A DNA stretch of 64,000 nucleotides. It comes from Flavobacteriaceae bacterium (GTDB taxonomy: Bacteria; Bacteroidota; Bacteroidia; Flavobacteriales; Flavobacteriaceae). Positions 47,720-56,872 of this stretch are shown here, piece after piece. The position numbers were made by a program, and so were the translations under genes. Below the pieces are notes generated by a model that saw only the letters and a list, made by a program, of their open reading frames with translations, ran no database searches and was not told where the DNA came from. Location of the stretch: contig CANHRI010000001.1 of assembly GCA_947463515.1 (NCBI GenBank), forward strand, positions 1 to 64,000, written 5' to 3'. How positions within the stretch are numbered: the first letter of the stretch is position 1; every line of letters starts with the position of its first letter.

Positions 47720-48877
47720 ATGAATTACTTCTCTTCTGATTTCCGATTGGGAATTTTAGGTGGAGGTCAATTGGGCAAAATGCTCCTTTCGGACACACGT
47801 AAATTTGACATCCAAACCTTAGTTTTAGACCCAAGTGCAGAGGCACCTTCCCGATTTGGCTGTTCGGCTTTTTACCAAGGAAGTTTGTTGGAATACGATA
47901 CGGTGTACAAATTTGGCAAAATGGTGAATGTGTTGACGATTGAAATTGAAAACGTCAATTTGGAAGCGTTGGAACAATTGGAATCGGAAGGACTTCCCGT
48001 GTTTCCCTCACCGAAAACGCTTCGTCTTATTCAAAACAAAGGAAAACAGAAAGATTTCTATGTACAACATCATATCCCTACCTCGGCGCATCAGCGATTT
48101 GTGGGATTAGACGCTTTACGTCAAGCGCTAGCCAAGGACACCCTCGACTTCCCTTTTGTTTGGAAAGCAGCCACCGGAGGGTATGACGGCAACGGGGTTA
48201 AAATTTGCCGCTCTGCTTTTGACTTACGGGAACTTCCCGATGTAGAATGTGTAGCCGAAGCTATGGTCGATTTTAAAAATGAATTGGCGGTCATTGTGGC
48301 CCGTTCGGTTTCGGGAGAAATTCGCACCTATCCTGTGGTGGAAATGGAATTTCATCCGGAAGCCAATCAAGTGGAATATGTGATTTGTCCCGCGCGAATT
48401 GAGGCTGACATCGCACAAAAAGCGCAAGAAGTCGCCCTAAAAGTTTCGGAAGCGTTTCAACATGTAGGTTTATTGGCGGTGGAAATGTTTCAAACCCAGG
48501 ACGACCAAATCTTGGTCAACGAAGTCGCCCCTCGCCCGCACAACTCGGGACATTACAGCATTGAAGCGAGTTATACGTCGCAATTTGAAAATCATTTGCG
48601 TGCGATTTTGAATTTACCTTTGGGCAATACCGATAGTAAAGTCGCAGGCATCATGGTCAATTTAGTCGGTGCTGAAGGACATTCGGGCCCAGTCGTCTAT
48701 GAAAACATCGAAAAAATCATGGCCATTGATGGGGTAACTCCGCATATTTATGGCAAACGCGAAACCCGACCGTTCCGAAAAATGGGACATGTGACGATTG
48801 TCAATGCCGATATGGCAGCGGCACGTCGCATTGCGGAAGAGGTGAAGAATAGTATTCGGGTAATCAGTGGGCAGTAG
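47720..48877 (+). CDS. purK: 5-(carboxyamino)imidazole ribonucleotide synthase
   Basis: ATP-grasp enzyme that converts AIR and bicarbonate to N5-CAIR in purine synthesis; partner of PurE just downstream. 385 aa from the ATG at 47720 (MNYFSSDFRLGILGGGQLGK); a TTG seven codons earlier belongs to the promoter. Motifs: GILGGGQLGKML, FVWKAATGGYDGNGV (ATP-grasp), VNEVAPRPHNSGHYSIEASY. The last residues (ISGQ) are encoded by the first unit of an intergenic repeat that begins inside the gene's end. Confidence 0.97.
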   Translation: MNYFSSDFRLGILGGGQLGKMLLSDTRKFDIQTLVLDPSAEAPSRFGCSAFYQGSLLEYDTVYKFGKMVNVLTIEIENVNLEALEQLESEGLPVFPSPKTLRLIQNKGKQKDFYVQHHIPTSAHQRFVGLDALRQALAKDTLDFPFVWKAATGGYDGNGVKICRSAFDLRELPDVECVAEAMVDFKNELAVIVARSVSGEIRTYPVVEMEFHPEANQVEYVICPARIEADIAQKAQEVALKVSEAFQHVGLLAVEMFQTQDDQILVNEVAPRPHNSGHYSIEASYTSQFENHLRAILNLPLGNTDSKVAGIMVNLVGAEGHSGPVVYENIEKIMAIDGVTPHIYGKRETRPFRKMGHVTIVNADMAAARRIAEEVKNSIRVISGQ

Positions 48878-48946
48878 GCAGTGGGCAGTGTTCAACCCCG
48901 AAGGGTCGGGACAGTATTCAGTGGGCAGTAATCAGTGGGCAGTGGG
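48862..48946. repeat. Tandem-like array of CAGTGGGCAGT units with a CCCGA...TCGGG palindrome
   Basis: From the end of purK to about 48946 the motif ATCAGTGGGCAGT and shorter variants (AGGCAGTGGGCAGT, TTCAGTGGGCAGT) recur about five times, interrupted by a small palindrome (48897-48910). It codes for nothing recognisable. Such arrays are scattered between genes in some Flavobacteriia. Confidence 0.6.
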
Positions 48947-48995
48947 ACTTTCATCTAACCAGACAACAAATCCATCGCTTTTTCGTTTAAAATTT

Positions 48996-49772
48996 ATGAA
49001 GAAAATTATTTGCCTATTTACTTTTCTGGTTGTTGAGATCATTTTTGCTCAAGAAAAAACCTTTATTCCTGAGGGACAAATTGCGTTGGATCGCACCACC
49101 TACTTTGAATTTGTACAAAAAAAACGTCCCAAAACCCAACTCTTTTTACCAGATGGCAAAGAGTTGCCTTTGAAAAAGTTAGATTCACTGAATAAAACGA
49201 TTCACGACCAACCGTTTACCACCCTTTTTTATGCCGATACGCTTCAAAACAAAGCTACTTTAGTGCTGAAATATCTTTCAAAGGAAGAGGTCAAATTTCG
49301 AAATGACGAATTTCGGCAAAAGCAAAAAGACTTTGAAAAAAACCGTCGAAAATTGATCGGATCGACACTTACCGAACTGTCCTTAACCGACCTAGAGGGT
49401 AAAACCTATACGTTGGAAGATTTAAAAGGGAAAGCCATTTTTCTCAACTTTTGGTTCACCCAATGCAAACCCTGTATTGAAGAAATGCCCGATTTGAACA
49501 AACTGAAAGAAAAGTACAAAGACCAAAATATCGTTTTCTTTGCGGTAACGTATAATGAAAAGAAATTGATCACTGAATTTTTAAAACGAACAGAGTTGGA
49601 ACTCACGATCATACCGAACGATCGCAAAACCATCGATCAATTTCACATCAACTTTTACCCCACCAACATTTTAATCGACCCGAATGGCAAAGTACTGTTC
49701 ATCAACGAACTCCTAGGCGGTAACGGTTTGAAGGAAATCAAGAAATTATTGCAAAAAATGTTCCCGGAATAG
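48996..49772 (+). CDS. TlpA-like periplasmic thioredoxin-fold protein
   Basis: 258 aa from the ATG at 48996 (MKKIICLFTFLVVEIIFAQ, signal peptide). The open frame extends upstream through the repeat array, but that part is not protein-like. After a ~120-residue N-terminal domain of unknown type comes an AhpC/TSA-thioredoxin fold (GSTLTELSLTDLEGKTYTLE) with active site CKPC in NFWFTQCKPCIEEMPDL (about residues 157-173) and the cis-Pro region NFYPTNILIDPNGKV. It probably reduces or oxidises disulfides in exported proteins. It lies between purK and purE, but no functional link to purines is expected. Confidence 0.9.
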   Translation: MKKIICLFTFLVVEIIFAQEKTFIPEGQIALDRTTYFEFVQKKRPKTQLFLPDGKELPLKKLDSLNKTIHDQPFTTLFYADTLQNKATLVLKYLSKEEVKFRNDEFRQKQKDFEKNRRKLIGSTLTELSLTDLEGKTYTLEDLKGKAIFLNFWFTQCKPCIEEMPDLNKLKEKYKDQNIVFFAVTYNEKKLITEFLKRTELELTIIPNDRKTIDQFHINFYPTNILIDPNGKVLFINELLGGNGLKEIKKLLQKMFPE

Positions 49773-49808
49773 ACTTCCCTTGTTTTCGCCATTTGGCTAA
49801 TAAATTGT

Positions 49809-49816
49809 ACCTTCGT
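49809..49816 (+). promoter_or_regulatory. Possible -7 box of purE
   Basis: TACCTTCG (one mismatch to TAnnTTTG) with TTCG 19 bases upstream, 34 bases before the purE ATG. A GTG lying across its end opens the purE frame earlier but is not a likely start. Confidence 0.35.
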
Positions 49817-49850
49817 GTCCGATCATTCAACAAATACAATTTACAACAAC

Positions 49851-50333
49851 ATGAAAGTAGCCATCGTCATGGGAAGTAAAAGCGACTTGCCCGTTATGCA
49901 AGAAGCCATTGATATACTACAATCCTTCGGGATTTCGACCGAAGTTGATATTGTTTCGGCACATCGCACACCTGAAAAATTAGTGGATTTTAGTTCGAAC
50001 GCCCACCTCCGCGGCATAAATGTTATCATAGCAGGAGCCGGTGGCGCAGCCCACTTACCCGGAATGGTTGCGTCTATGAGTCCGCTACCCGTGATTGGTG
50101 TTCCTGTTAAATCCAGTAACTCCATTGATGGTTGGGATTCGGTACTTTCTATTTTACAAATGCCGGGTGGCGTTCCTGTCGCGACGGTGGCTTTGAATGG
50201 CGCCAAAAATGCTGGGATTCTAGCCGCCCAAATCTTAGGCAGTCAACATCCGGAAATCCTGCAAAAAATTGTCGATTACAAAAACGAATTGAAGGAAGTG
50301 GTGTTGAAAGCCGCTGAGACATTAAAAGGCTAA
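49851..50333 (+). CDS. purE: N5-carboxyaminoimidazole ribonucleotide mutase
   Basis: Moves the carboxyl group of N5-CAIR to give CAIR in purine synthesis. 160 aa from the ATG at 49851 (MKVAIVMGSKSDLPVMQEA). Typical class I PurE motifs: VSAHRTPEKLVDF, VIIAGAGGAAHLPGMVAS, PVIGVPV and LQMPGGVPVATVA. It is separated from purK by the tlpA-like gene. Confidence 0.97.
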   Translation: MKVAIVMGSKSDLPVMQEAIDILQSFGISTEVDIVSAHRTPEKLVDFSSNAHLRGINVIIAGAGGAAHLPGMVASMSPLPVIGVPVKSSNSIDGWDSVLSILQMPGGVPVATVALNGAKNAGILAAQILGSQHPEILQKIVDYKNELKEVVLKAAETLKG

Positions 50334-50425
50334 GCCATCCCCTTTTTCTCAAAATTTCATCAATAATCATAACGCTATTGCTCCGTTAGGGTTTCCCGTT
50401 CGGACGCCTAAATTTTTAGTAAAAA

Positions 50426-52444
50426 ATGTTTACCGAAAAATTCAACACGCCGTATACCGCAGCTCCTTTTCGTCAAATACAACTTGAGGATTATGTACCC
50501 GCTTTTGACCAAACGATTGCTCAAGCCCGCGCTGAAGTGGATGTAATTATCAATAATCCCGAAGCACCTACTTTTGAAAACACTATTGAAGCTTTGGAGT
50601 TTTCGGGGCAAGCTTTGGACCGTCTATCGTCGATTTTCTTTAATTTGAATTCGGCCGAAACCAACGACACCATGCAGCAGATTGCACAGGAAGTCTCTAC
50701 GAAATTGACGGCTTTTGGCAATGACATCGCTTTAAACGAAACCTTATTCCAACGGGTAAAAGCAGTCTATGACCAACGTGAGACTTTATCCCTTTCACCG
50801 GAACAATTGATGTTGTTGGAAAAGAAATACAAAGGATTCAGTCGGAACGGTGCTTTGTTAAGTGAAGAGAAAAAGAACCGCTTGCGTGAAATCGACACCG
50901 ATTTGGCCAAACTCAAATTAACTTTTGGCGAAAATGTTTTGGCCGAAACGAACAGCTATTTCAAGCACATTACCAATGCTGAAGATTTGGCAGGTATACC
51001 CGAAGGTGCCCAAGAAGCGGCGGCCGCTTTAGCACAATCCAAAGGACTTGAAGGTTGGGTATTTACTTTGGACTTCCCGAGTTATATGCCGTTGATCACC
51101 TATGCAGACAACCGTGAATTGCGAAAAGAGTTGGCCCTTGCCTTTGGAAAAAAAGCCTTTCAAGACAATGCCCATAACAATACCGAAATTCTAAAAAAAA
51201 TTGTAGCACTTCGCCATGAACGCGCCCAACTGTTGGGCTACGAATCCCATGCGCATTTTGTTTTGGAAGAGCGCATGGCACAACATCCTGAAACAGTAAA
51301 AACGTTTTTAAATGATTTATTAGCCAAAGCTAAACCAGCTGTCCAACGCGAATTTGCGCAGTTATCGGCTTTCGCCAAAGAAAAAGACGGATTGGATCAG
51401 TTGGAAAAATGGGATGGTGCTTATTATTCGGAAAAATTAAAACAAGAATTATTTGATTTGGACGACGAACTCTTAAAGCCTTATTTCCCATTGGAGAAGG
51501 TTTTGCAAGGTGCTTTTACGGTGGCGGAGAAGTTGTTTGGACTCACTTTTCATGAAATCGATACGGTTGACAAATACCATCCTGATGTGCAAACCTATGA
51601 AGTACGTGGAGAGGCGAATGAATTTGTGGCATTATTTTATGCCGATTTCTTTCCTCGTGCGGGTAAACGTCCCGGGGCGTGGATGACTTCGTTCAAACCG
51701 CAATACATTCAAAACGGAGTCAACGACCGTCCACATGTATCGATTGTGTGCAACTTTACGCCGCCTACCCCCTCTAAACCGTCATTGTTGACGTTTAACG
51801 AAGTGACCACGTTGTTCCATGAATTTGGACATGCACTTCATGGCATGTTGGCGAATACCACCTACCCGAGTTTATCGGGCACCTCCGTGTATTGGGATTT
51901 TGTCGAATTACCGAGTCAGGTGATGGAAAACTGGTGTTACGAACCCGAGGCTTTGGCTTTGTTTGCTCATCATTATGAAACGGGTGAAGTGATTCCGCAG
52001 TCCTATGTGGATAAAATCAAAGAAAGTGCGAGTTTCTTGGAAGGCATGGCTACGGTGCGCCAATTGAGTTTTGGATTATTGGATATGGCGTATCATGCGC
52101 AAGTTCCTACTATTGACGATGTGAAAACCTTTGAAGTGGCGGCGACACGTGACACTGCTTTATACCCAGATGTTGCAGCCAATTGTGTGAGTCCGGCCTT
52201 TTCGCATATTTTCCAAGGCGGTTATTCGTCAGGGTATTACAGTTACAAATGGGCCGAAGTTTTGGATGCCGATGCGTTTGCCTACTTCCAAGAAAAAGGA
52301 ATTTTCAATAAAGAAGTAGGAACCCAATTTAAAGAAAACATACTCTCTAAAGGCGGCACTGCCTTACCGATGGAATTGTATAAAAAATTCCGCGGGCAAG
52401 AGCCTAAACCGCAAGCACTCTTAAAACGCGCAGGGCTATTGTAG
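50426..52444 (+). CDS. M3-family metallopeptidase (dipeptidyl carboxypeptidase / oligopeptidase A-like)
   Basis: 672 aa, no signal peptide, so cytoplasmic. The zinc motif is LFHEFGHALHGML (about residue 466) with the third ligand Glu in DFVELPSQVMENW about 30 residues on. The N-terminal helical domain (FNTPYTAAPFRQIQLEDYVP) and the C-terminal FSHIFQGGYSSGYYSYKWAE are characteristic of the Dcp/PrlC group. It degrades short peptides after proteasome-like or imported-peptide processing. Substrate class (Dcp versus OpdA) cannot be separated confidently by eye. Confidence 0.95.
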   Translation: MFTEKFNTPYTAAPFRQIQLEDYVPAFDQTIAQARAEVDVIINNPEAPTFENTIEALEFSGQALDRLSSIFFNLNSAETNDTMQQIAQEVSTKLTAFGNDIALNETLFQRVKAVYDQRETLSLSPEQLMLLEKKYKGFSRNGALLSEEKKNRLREIDTDLAKLKLTFGENVLAETNSYFKHITNAEDLAGIPEGAQEAAAALAQSKGLEGWVFTLDFPSYMPLITYADNRELRKELALAFGKKAFQDNAHNNTEILKKIVALRHERAQLLGYESHAHFVLEERMAQHPETVKTFLNDLLAKAKPAVQREFAQLSAFAKEKDGLDQLEKWDGAYYSEKLKQELFDLDDELLKPYFPLEKVLQGAFTVAEKLFGLTFHEIDTVDKYHPDVQTYEVRGEANEFVALFYADFFPRAGKRPGAWMTSFKPQYIQNGVNDRPHVSIVCNFTPPTPSKPSLLTFNEVTTLFHEFGHALHGMLANTTYPSLSGTSVYWDFVELPSQVMENWCYEPEALALFAHHYETGEVIPQSYVDKIKESASFLEGMATVRQLSFGLLDMAYHAQVPTIDDVKTFEVAATRDTALYPDVAANCVSPAFSHIFQGGYSSGYYSYKWAEVLDADAFAYFQEKGIFNKEVGTQFKENILSKGGTALPMELYKKFRGQEPKPQALLKRAGLL

Positions 52445-52488
52445 TTATGAACCTGTCTTCCGGCAGGCAGATTATGAGTTATGAATTT

Positions 52489-52513
52489 AGAGTCGTGAAA
52501 GCGGCTCTTTTTG
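52489..52513 (+). terminator. Terminator after the M3 peptidase gene
   Basis: A 7-bp stem (52489-52495 with 52502-52508, one G-U pair), a 6-base loop and five T. It is preceded by a partial CCGGCAGGCAG repeat (52461-52470). Confidence 0.75.
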
Positions 52514-52543
52514 TATAGTATACACCATCGACAACAAGCATTG

Positions 52544-53326
52544 TCACCCTCCAAATCCATACACCAATCCCGCCCATACCATCGGAAGCGCTTCTACCCA
52601 AAAGGCCGTAAACGTTTTCGATTGGTGGGGTTGGGTTTTGTAAATGGCCCCTACGGTAAGCACCGCTATACTGATGGCCGCCCATGGCTTGTGAAGGTCA
52701 TGATTTAGAAAAACGAGTACAACAAACACTACCCCCAAAAAATACCCAAATCGCTTGGTCCAAGGTACGCCAAAACGTTGCGGTAACGTACGCAATTCCG
52801 CCGGATCATGAGCGCTATCGTAGATTTCAAACGGCAGCATTAAGGCGCTTACAATCACAAAGCGAGAAATGCTTTCCAAAACCATGAAATTCATGGGTTG
52901 CTCATCATAAATCGAAGGAACCAATACGGTAAAATAGGTTATGGTTCCACTAACCCAAAATAGTTTAAGCCATCCCCATTTTCGGAGCCATGGGTAAAGT
53001 ACTACAAAACCAAAACCAACGACTAGGCTTTCTTGAATCTCGGTTGGTAACATGAAAAAAACCAAGAGAAAAAAGAGGCTCGCCATTAGAGTTATGACAA
53101 AAATAAACCGATGCAAGAAGAGCTTTGGAATTTGAAAACACCAAATTTTTATATACTTCAATCCATTATAAACTTCAAGAGTCCCAAGAACCATTAATCC
53201 AATATACTTTTGGTTCATTAGCAGATTCTGTTGCTTGTATGTTATTAGAGTTAAACAGCCCACGGCGAGCGCAACATGCAAAGAAGCGTTCAAGTATAAG
53301 GTGATAATTGTTCTCCATAAAACCAT
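52544..53326 (-). CDS. UbiA-like integral membrane protein with degenerate active site
   Basis: 260 aa, about eight transmembrane helices. The segment LPFEIYDSAHDPAELRTLPQ (about residues 168-187) matches the second Asp-rich motif of UbiA prenyltransferases, but the first NxxxD-type motif is replaced by LGTLEVYNGLKY. Without the first metal site, classical prenyl transfer is doubtful. It is divergent from gcvP over about 100 bases. Alternatives are an inactive UbiA-fold protein or an enzyme with a changed substrate. Confidence 0.75.
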   Translation of the reverse strand: MVLWRTIITLYLNASLHVALAVGCLTLITYKQQNLLMNQKYIGLMVLGTLEVYNGLKYIKIWCFQIPKLFLHRFIFVITLMASLFFLLVFFMLPTEIQESLVVGFGFVVLYPWLRKWGWLKLFWVSGTITYFTVLVPSIYDEQPMNFMVLESISRFVIVSALMLPFEIYDSAHDPAELRTLPQRFGVPWTKRFGYFLGVVFVVLVFLNHDLHKPWAAISIAVLTVGAIYKTQPHQSKTFTAFWVEALPMVWAGLVYGFGG

Positions 53327-53400
53327 ATTTCAAAAGTAAAGTATCTTGTTAATAACCCCTCTTTTAGTTGAAAAATTCTAAAAATATTAGCAACTGTGCG

Positions 53401-53432
53401 TTGTCAAAATAAAAGTTTAATAAGTACTTTTG
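53401..53432 (+). promoter_or_regulatory. Promoter of gcvP
   Basis: TTG (53401-53403), 21 bases and TACTTTTG (53425-53432), 69 bases before the ATG. The TTG in the -7 box is in frame with gcvP and not a real start. No glycine-riboswitch-like structure is recognisable in the short leader. Confidence 0.65.
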
Positions 53433-53501
53433 TTAGCGATTTTTATAATCGAAAAAACAACACACAACATACAACAAACTGACGCTTTATCCCACTACGC
53501 A

Positions 53502-56345
53502 ATGAGAACAGATTTATTTGCATCCCGGCACATTGGTCCCCGTGAATCCGACTTGAACCATATGTACCAAACCATCGGTGTAGCCGACATGGACCAACTG
53601 ATTTACGAGACTTTACCTGATGAAATTCGATTAAAGCAACCGTTAGCGTTGGAACCTGCGCTTTCCGAGCATGAGTATTTGAACCACATTACGGCTTTAG
53701 GTAAAAAAAATAAGGTATTTCAATCGTACATCGGATTGGGATACCACCCTACTGTGATACCTGCGGTAATTCAACGTAATATTTTTGAAAATCCAGGATG
53801 GTATACGGCTTACACGCCCTACCAAGCGGAGATTGCGCAAGGTCGTTTGGAGGCTATCTTGAATTTCCAGACCATGGTTATCGAACTCTCAGGAATGGAA
53901 ATCGCGAATGCTTCTTTGCTCGATGAAGGTACAGCAGCTGCCGAAGCCATGGCGCTCTTGTTTGATGTGCGTACCCGCGATCAGAAGAAAAATAATGCGC
54001 ATAAATTCTTTGTTTCCGAAGACATCCTTCCCCAAACCTTATCGGTTTTACAAACCCGTTCAACCCCTATTGGAATTGAATTGGTCGTAGGAAATCACGA
54101 AACCGTTACGCTCACCGCGGAGTATTTTGGGGCTATTTTACAATATCCTGGAAAATATGGACAAATCAACGACTACACTGCTTTTGTGGCGCAAGCCAAA
54201 GCTTTGGACATTAAAGTTGCCGTTGCGGCCGATATTTTATCGCTTGCTGTACTAACACCTCCAGGAGAATGGGGAGCTGATGTAGTCGTGGGAACTACCC
54301 AACGTTTTGGTATTCCAATGGGTTATGGCGGACCCCATGCTGGTTTTTTTGCCACCAAAGAAGAATACAAACGCTCGATGCCAGGACGTATTATTGGGGT
54401 AACCATTGACGTCAATGGCAACCGTGCTTTGCGCATGGCTTTACAGACGCGTGAGCAACACATTAAACGTGAAAAAGCGACTTCCAATATTTGTACCGCT
54501 CAAGTATTGTTGGCGGTTATGGCAGGAATGTATGCAGTATTTCACGGTCCTAAAGGCCTTCAATACATTGCGCATAAAGTTCACTCGAGTGCCGTTACCC
54601 TTACCGATGCCTTAAACCAGCTCGGTGTATATCAAACCAACACTACATTTTTTGATACTATCGTGGTAAAAGCCGACGCGGCAAAAGTTCGCCCTATCGC
54701 AGAACAACAAGAAATCAACTTCTATTATATTGACGGTGAAACCATTTCGATTGCGTTAAACGAAACGACGTCTGTAGCGCATTTGAACCAAATCGTCAAC
54801 GTATTTGCTACTGCACTTGGAAAATCTCCGGTGACGATAACCGAACTTAGCGCACAAACCCAAATTCCTGCCTCCTTCGAACGCCAATCAACGTTCTTGC
54901 AACACGAGGTATTCAACAGCTACCACTCGGAAAGTCAGTTGATGCGTTATATTAAAAAATTAGAGCGCAAAGATTTATCCCTAAACCACTCGATGATTTC
55001 CTTGGGTTCATGTACCATGAAATTGAATGCGGCAGCTGAAATGCTTCCGTTATCGCAAGCCCAATGGAACAGCATCCACCCCTTTGCGCCACTCGACCAA
55101 GCGGAAGGGTATCAAATCATGTTGAAAAAACTGGAACATCAATTGAATGTTGTTACCGGTTTTGCTGGAACAACTCTACAACCCAATTCGGGAGCACAAG
55201 GGGAATATGCTGGATTAATGGCCATTCGTGCCTACCACCTATCGCGTGGCGACCATCACCGCACCGTTTGTTTGATTCCCTCGTCTGCCCACGGAACCAA
55301 TCCGGCTTCGGCAGCGATGGCGGGTATGGAAATTATCGTAACCAAAACGACACCAGAAGGAAATATCGACGTAGAAGATTTGCGTGCGCGCGCGATCGAA
55401 CACAAAGATCGTTTGGCTGCCTTGATGGTGACCTATCCTTCTACGCATGGTGTTTTTGAAAGTTCGATTATCGAAATCACCAACCTTATCCACGAAAATG
55501 GTGGTTTGGTGTACATGGATGGCGCCAACATGAATGCCCAGGTAGGTTTAACCAATCCAGCCACTATTGGAGCCGATGTTTGCCACTTGAACCTCCATAA
55601 AACCTTCTCCATTCCTCACGGCGGCGGTGGCCCTGGTGTAGGACCCATTTGTGTGAATGAAAAATTGGTTCCCTTTTTACCTACAAATCCAATTATTCCA
55701 ACCGGAGGTGACCAAGCGATCACTGCGATTTCAGCAGCACCTTTCGGATCGGCTTTAGTGTGTTTGATTTCCTATGGCTACATCATGATGATGGGATCAG
55801 AAGGATTGACCAACGCAACAAAATATGCCATTTTGAATGCCAACTATATGAAGGCCCGTTTGGAAAGCCACTACCCTGTATTGTATTCGGGAGAATGTGG
55901 ACGGGCAGCCCACGAAATGATATTAGATTGTCGTGAGTTCAAACAAAAAGGCATCGAAGTTACCGATATTGCCAAACGTTTGATGGATTATGGTTTCCAC
56001 GCACCCACTGTTTCCTTCCCTGTGGCAGGAACGTTAATGGTGGAACCTACGGAATCGGAAGATTTGGCCGAATTGGATCGTTTTTGTGATGCCATGATCG
56101 CCATTCGTAAAGAAATTGAAGCAGCTTCTGCTGAGGAACCGAACAATGTCTTGAAAAATGCACCGCATACGTTAGCCATGTTAACAGCCAATGATTGGAA
56201 CTTCCCGTATTCGCGTGAAGCGGCAGCATTCCCCTTGGAATATTTGCATGACAACAAATTCTGGCCTAGCGTACGTCGTGTAGATGATGCCTATGGCGAC
56301 CGTAATTTGGTTTGCTCGTGTGCACCGATTGAGGCGTATATGTAG
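53502..56345 (+). CDS. gcvP: Glycine dehydrogenase (decarboxylating), P protein of the glycine cleavage system
   Basis: 947 aa from the ATG at 53502 (MRTDLFASRHIGPRESDLNH). PLP enzyme that decarboxylates glycine and passes the aminomethyl group to the lipoylated H protein. It is the fused single-chain form: an N-terminal half (IGLGYHPTVIPAVIQRN, IANASLLDEGTAAAEAM) and a C-terminal half with the PLP lysine in LHKTFSIPHGGGGPGVG (about residue 699). H and T proteins are not in this window. Monocistronic, with terminator downstream. Confidence 0.98.
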   Translation: MRTDLFASRHIGPRESDLNHMYQTIGVADMDQLIYETLPDEIRLKQPLALEPALSEHEYLNHITALGKKNKVFQSYIGLGYHPTVIPAVIQRNIFENPGWYTAYTPYQAEIAQGRLEAILNFQTMVIELSGMEIANASLLDEGTAAAEAMALLFDVRTRDQKKNNAHKFFVSEDILPQTLSVLQTRSTPIGIELVVGNHETVTLTAEYFGAILQYPGKYGQINDYTAFVAQAKALDIKVAVAADILSLAVLTPPGEWGADVVVGTTQRFGIPMGYGGPHAGFFATKEEYKRSMPGRIIGVTIDVNGNRALRMALQTREQHIKREKATSNICTAQVLLAVMAGMYAVFHGPKGLQYIAHKVHSSAVTLTDALNQLGVYQTNTTFFDTIVVKADAAKVRPIAEQQEINFYYIDGETISIALNETTSVAHLNQIVNVFATALGKSPVTITELSAQTQIPASFERQSTFLQHEVFNSYHSESQLMRYIKKLERKDLSLNHSMISLGSCTMKLNAAAEMLPLSQAQWNSIHPFAPLDQAEGYQIMLKKLEHQLNVVTGFAGTTLQPNSGAQGEYAGLMAIRAYHLSRGDHHRTVCLIPSSAHGTNPASAAMAGMEIIVTKTTPEGNIDVEDLRARAIEHKDRLAALMVTYPSTHGVFESSIIEITNLIHENGGLVYMDGANMNAQVGLTNPATIGADVCHLNLHKTFSIPHGGGGPGVGPICVNEKLVPFLPTNPIIPTGGDQAITAISAAPFGSALVCLISYGYIMMMGSEGLTNATKYAILNANYMKARLESHYPVLYSGECGRAAHEMILDCREFKQKGIEVTDIAKRLMDYGFHAPTVSFPVAGTLMVEPTESEDLAELDRFCDAMIAIRKEIEAASAEEPNNVLKNAPHTLAMLTANDWNFPYSREAAAFPLEYLHDNKFWPSVRRVDDAYGDRNLVCSCAPIEAYM

Positions 56346-56427
56346 GTAGAGTGACTAGTAACTAGTGATTAGAGATTAGTGATTAGTGACTAGCCCCGAA
56401 ATTTCGGGGGTGATTAGTGATTAGTTT
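56346..56427. repeat. Array of GTGATTAGTGATTAG-type units with a 16-base palindrome
   Basis: Just after gcvP, GTGACTAGTAACTAGTGATT and variants repeat about six times, around the perfect palindrome CCCCGAAATTTCGGGG (56394-56409). Organisation is like the array after purK (short tandem unit plus CCCGA palindrome), though the unit sequence differs. Confidence 0.6.
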
Positions 56428-56443
56428 TAAAACTTTAGAAAAT

Positions 56444-56474
56444 AAAAGACCGCTTTTTAACGAGCGGTTTTTTT
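56444..56474. terminator. Terminator between gcvP and the PH-like gene
   Basis: ACCGCT (56449-56454) pairs with AGCGGT (56463-56468) over an 8-base loop, followed by seven T on the plus strand and preceded by an A-rich stretch, so it may serve both convergent genes. Confidence 0.8.
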
Positions 56475-56862
56475 ATGGGTTTATTCTCGATTGTAAGGCA
56501 TCAAAATAGGCTTTCATTTCAAGTTGGGCCGTTTTGTCGATCATATTCGTATCAATCACTAGGGTGGTATGCTTTGCTTTGATGGTATAATCCCCTGCAA
56601 AATACTTTAGTGATAGAATTTCATTTACAGGAATGATTTTTTTATTAAAAAAACCGAAGTATTCGATGGATTCGGAGTGGAGTTTGACCAAAATCTTGTT
56701 TTTGGAATAAAAATACTGCCCAACATATAGCACTCCTATACCTGATAAGCCCGCAAGGTAGGAACTCCCTTCTGTAAAAAATGAAGTAAAACCGAGAGCG
56801 ATATACCCTATTCCGAGGTATAACGAACGCTTTAAAAAACGTTGGTTGAGAAGAATATTCAT
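56473..56862 (-). CDS. Small membrane protein with PH-like C-terminal domain
   Basis: 129 aa. Two hydrophobic helices (LYLGIGYIALGFTSFF and YLAGLSGIGVLYVGQYFY, residues about 13-50) precede a beta-rich domain of about 75 residues (ILVKLHSESIEYFGFFNKKI, ILSLKYFAGDYTIKA) that resembles bacterial PH domains. Function unknown. It lies 10 bases after the DUF1801 gene and is likely its operon partner. Confidence 0.8.
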   Translation of the reverse strand: MNILLNQRFLKRSLYLGIGYIALGFTSFFTEGSSYLAGLSGIGVLYVGQYFYSKNKILVKLHSESIEYFGFFNKKIIPVNEILSLKYFAGDYTIKAKHTTLVIDTNMIDKTAQLEMKAYFDALQSRINP

Positions 56863-56872
56863 TGCATTTACC

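Noticed and set aside
48867..48996. N-terminal extension of the TlpA-like protein through the repeat array
   Set aside because: The extension encodes repetitive, non-conserved sequence before a proper signal peptide at 48996.
53433..53501. Glycine riboswitch before gcvP
   Set aside because: The leader is only about 70 bases and shows no aptamer-like conserved core.
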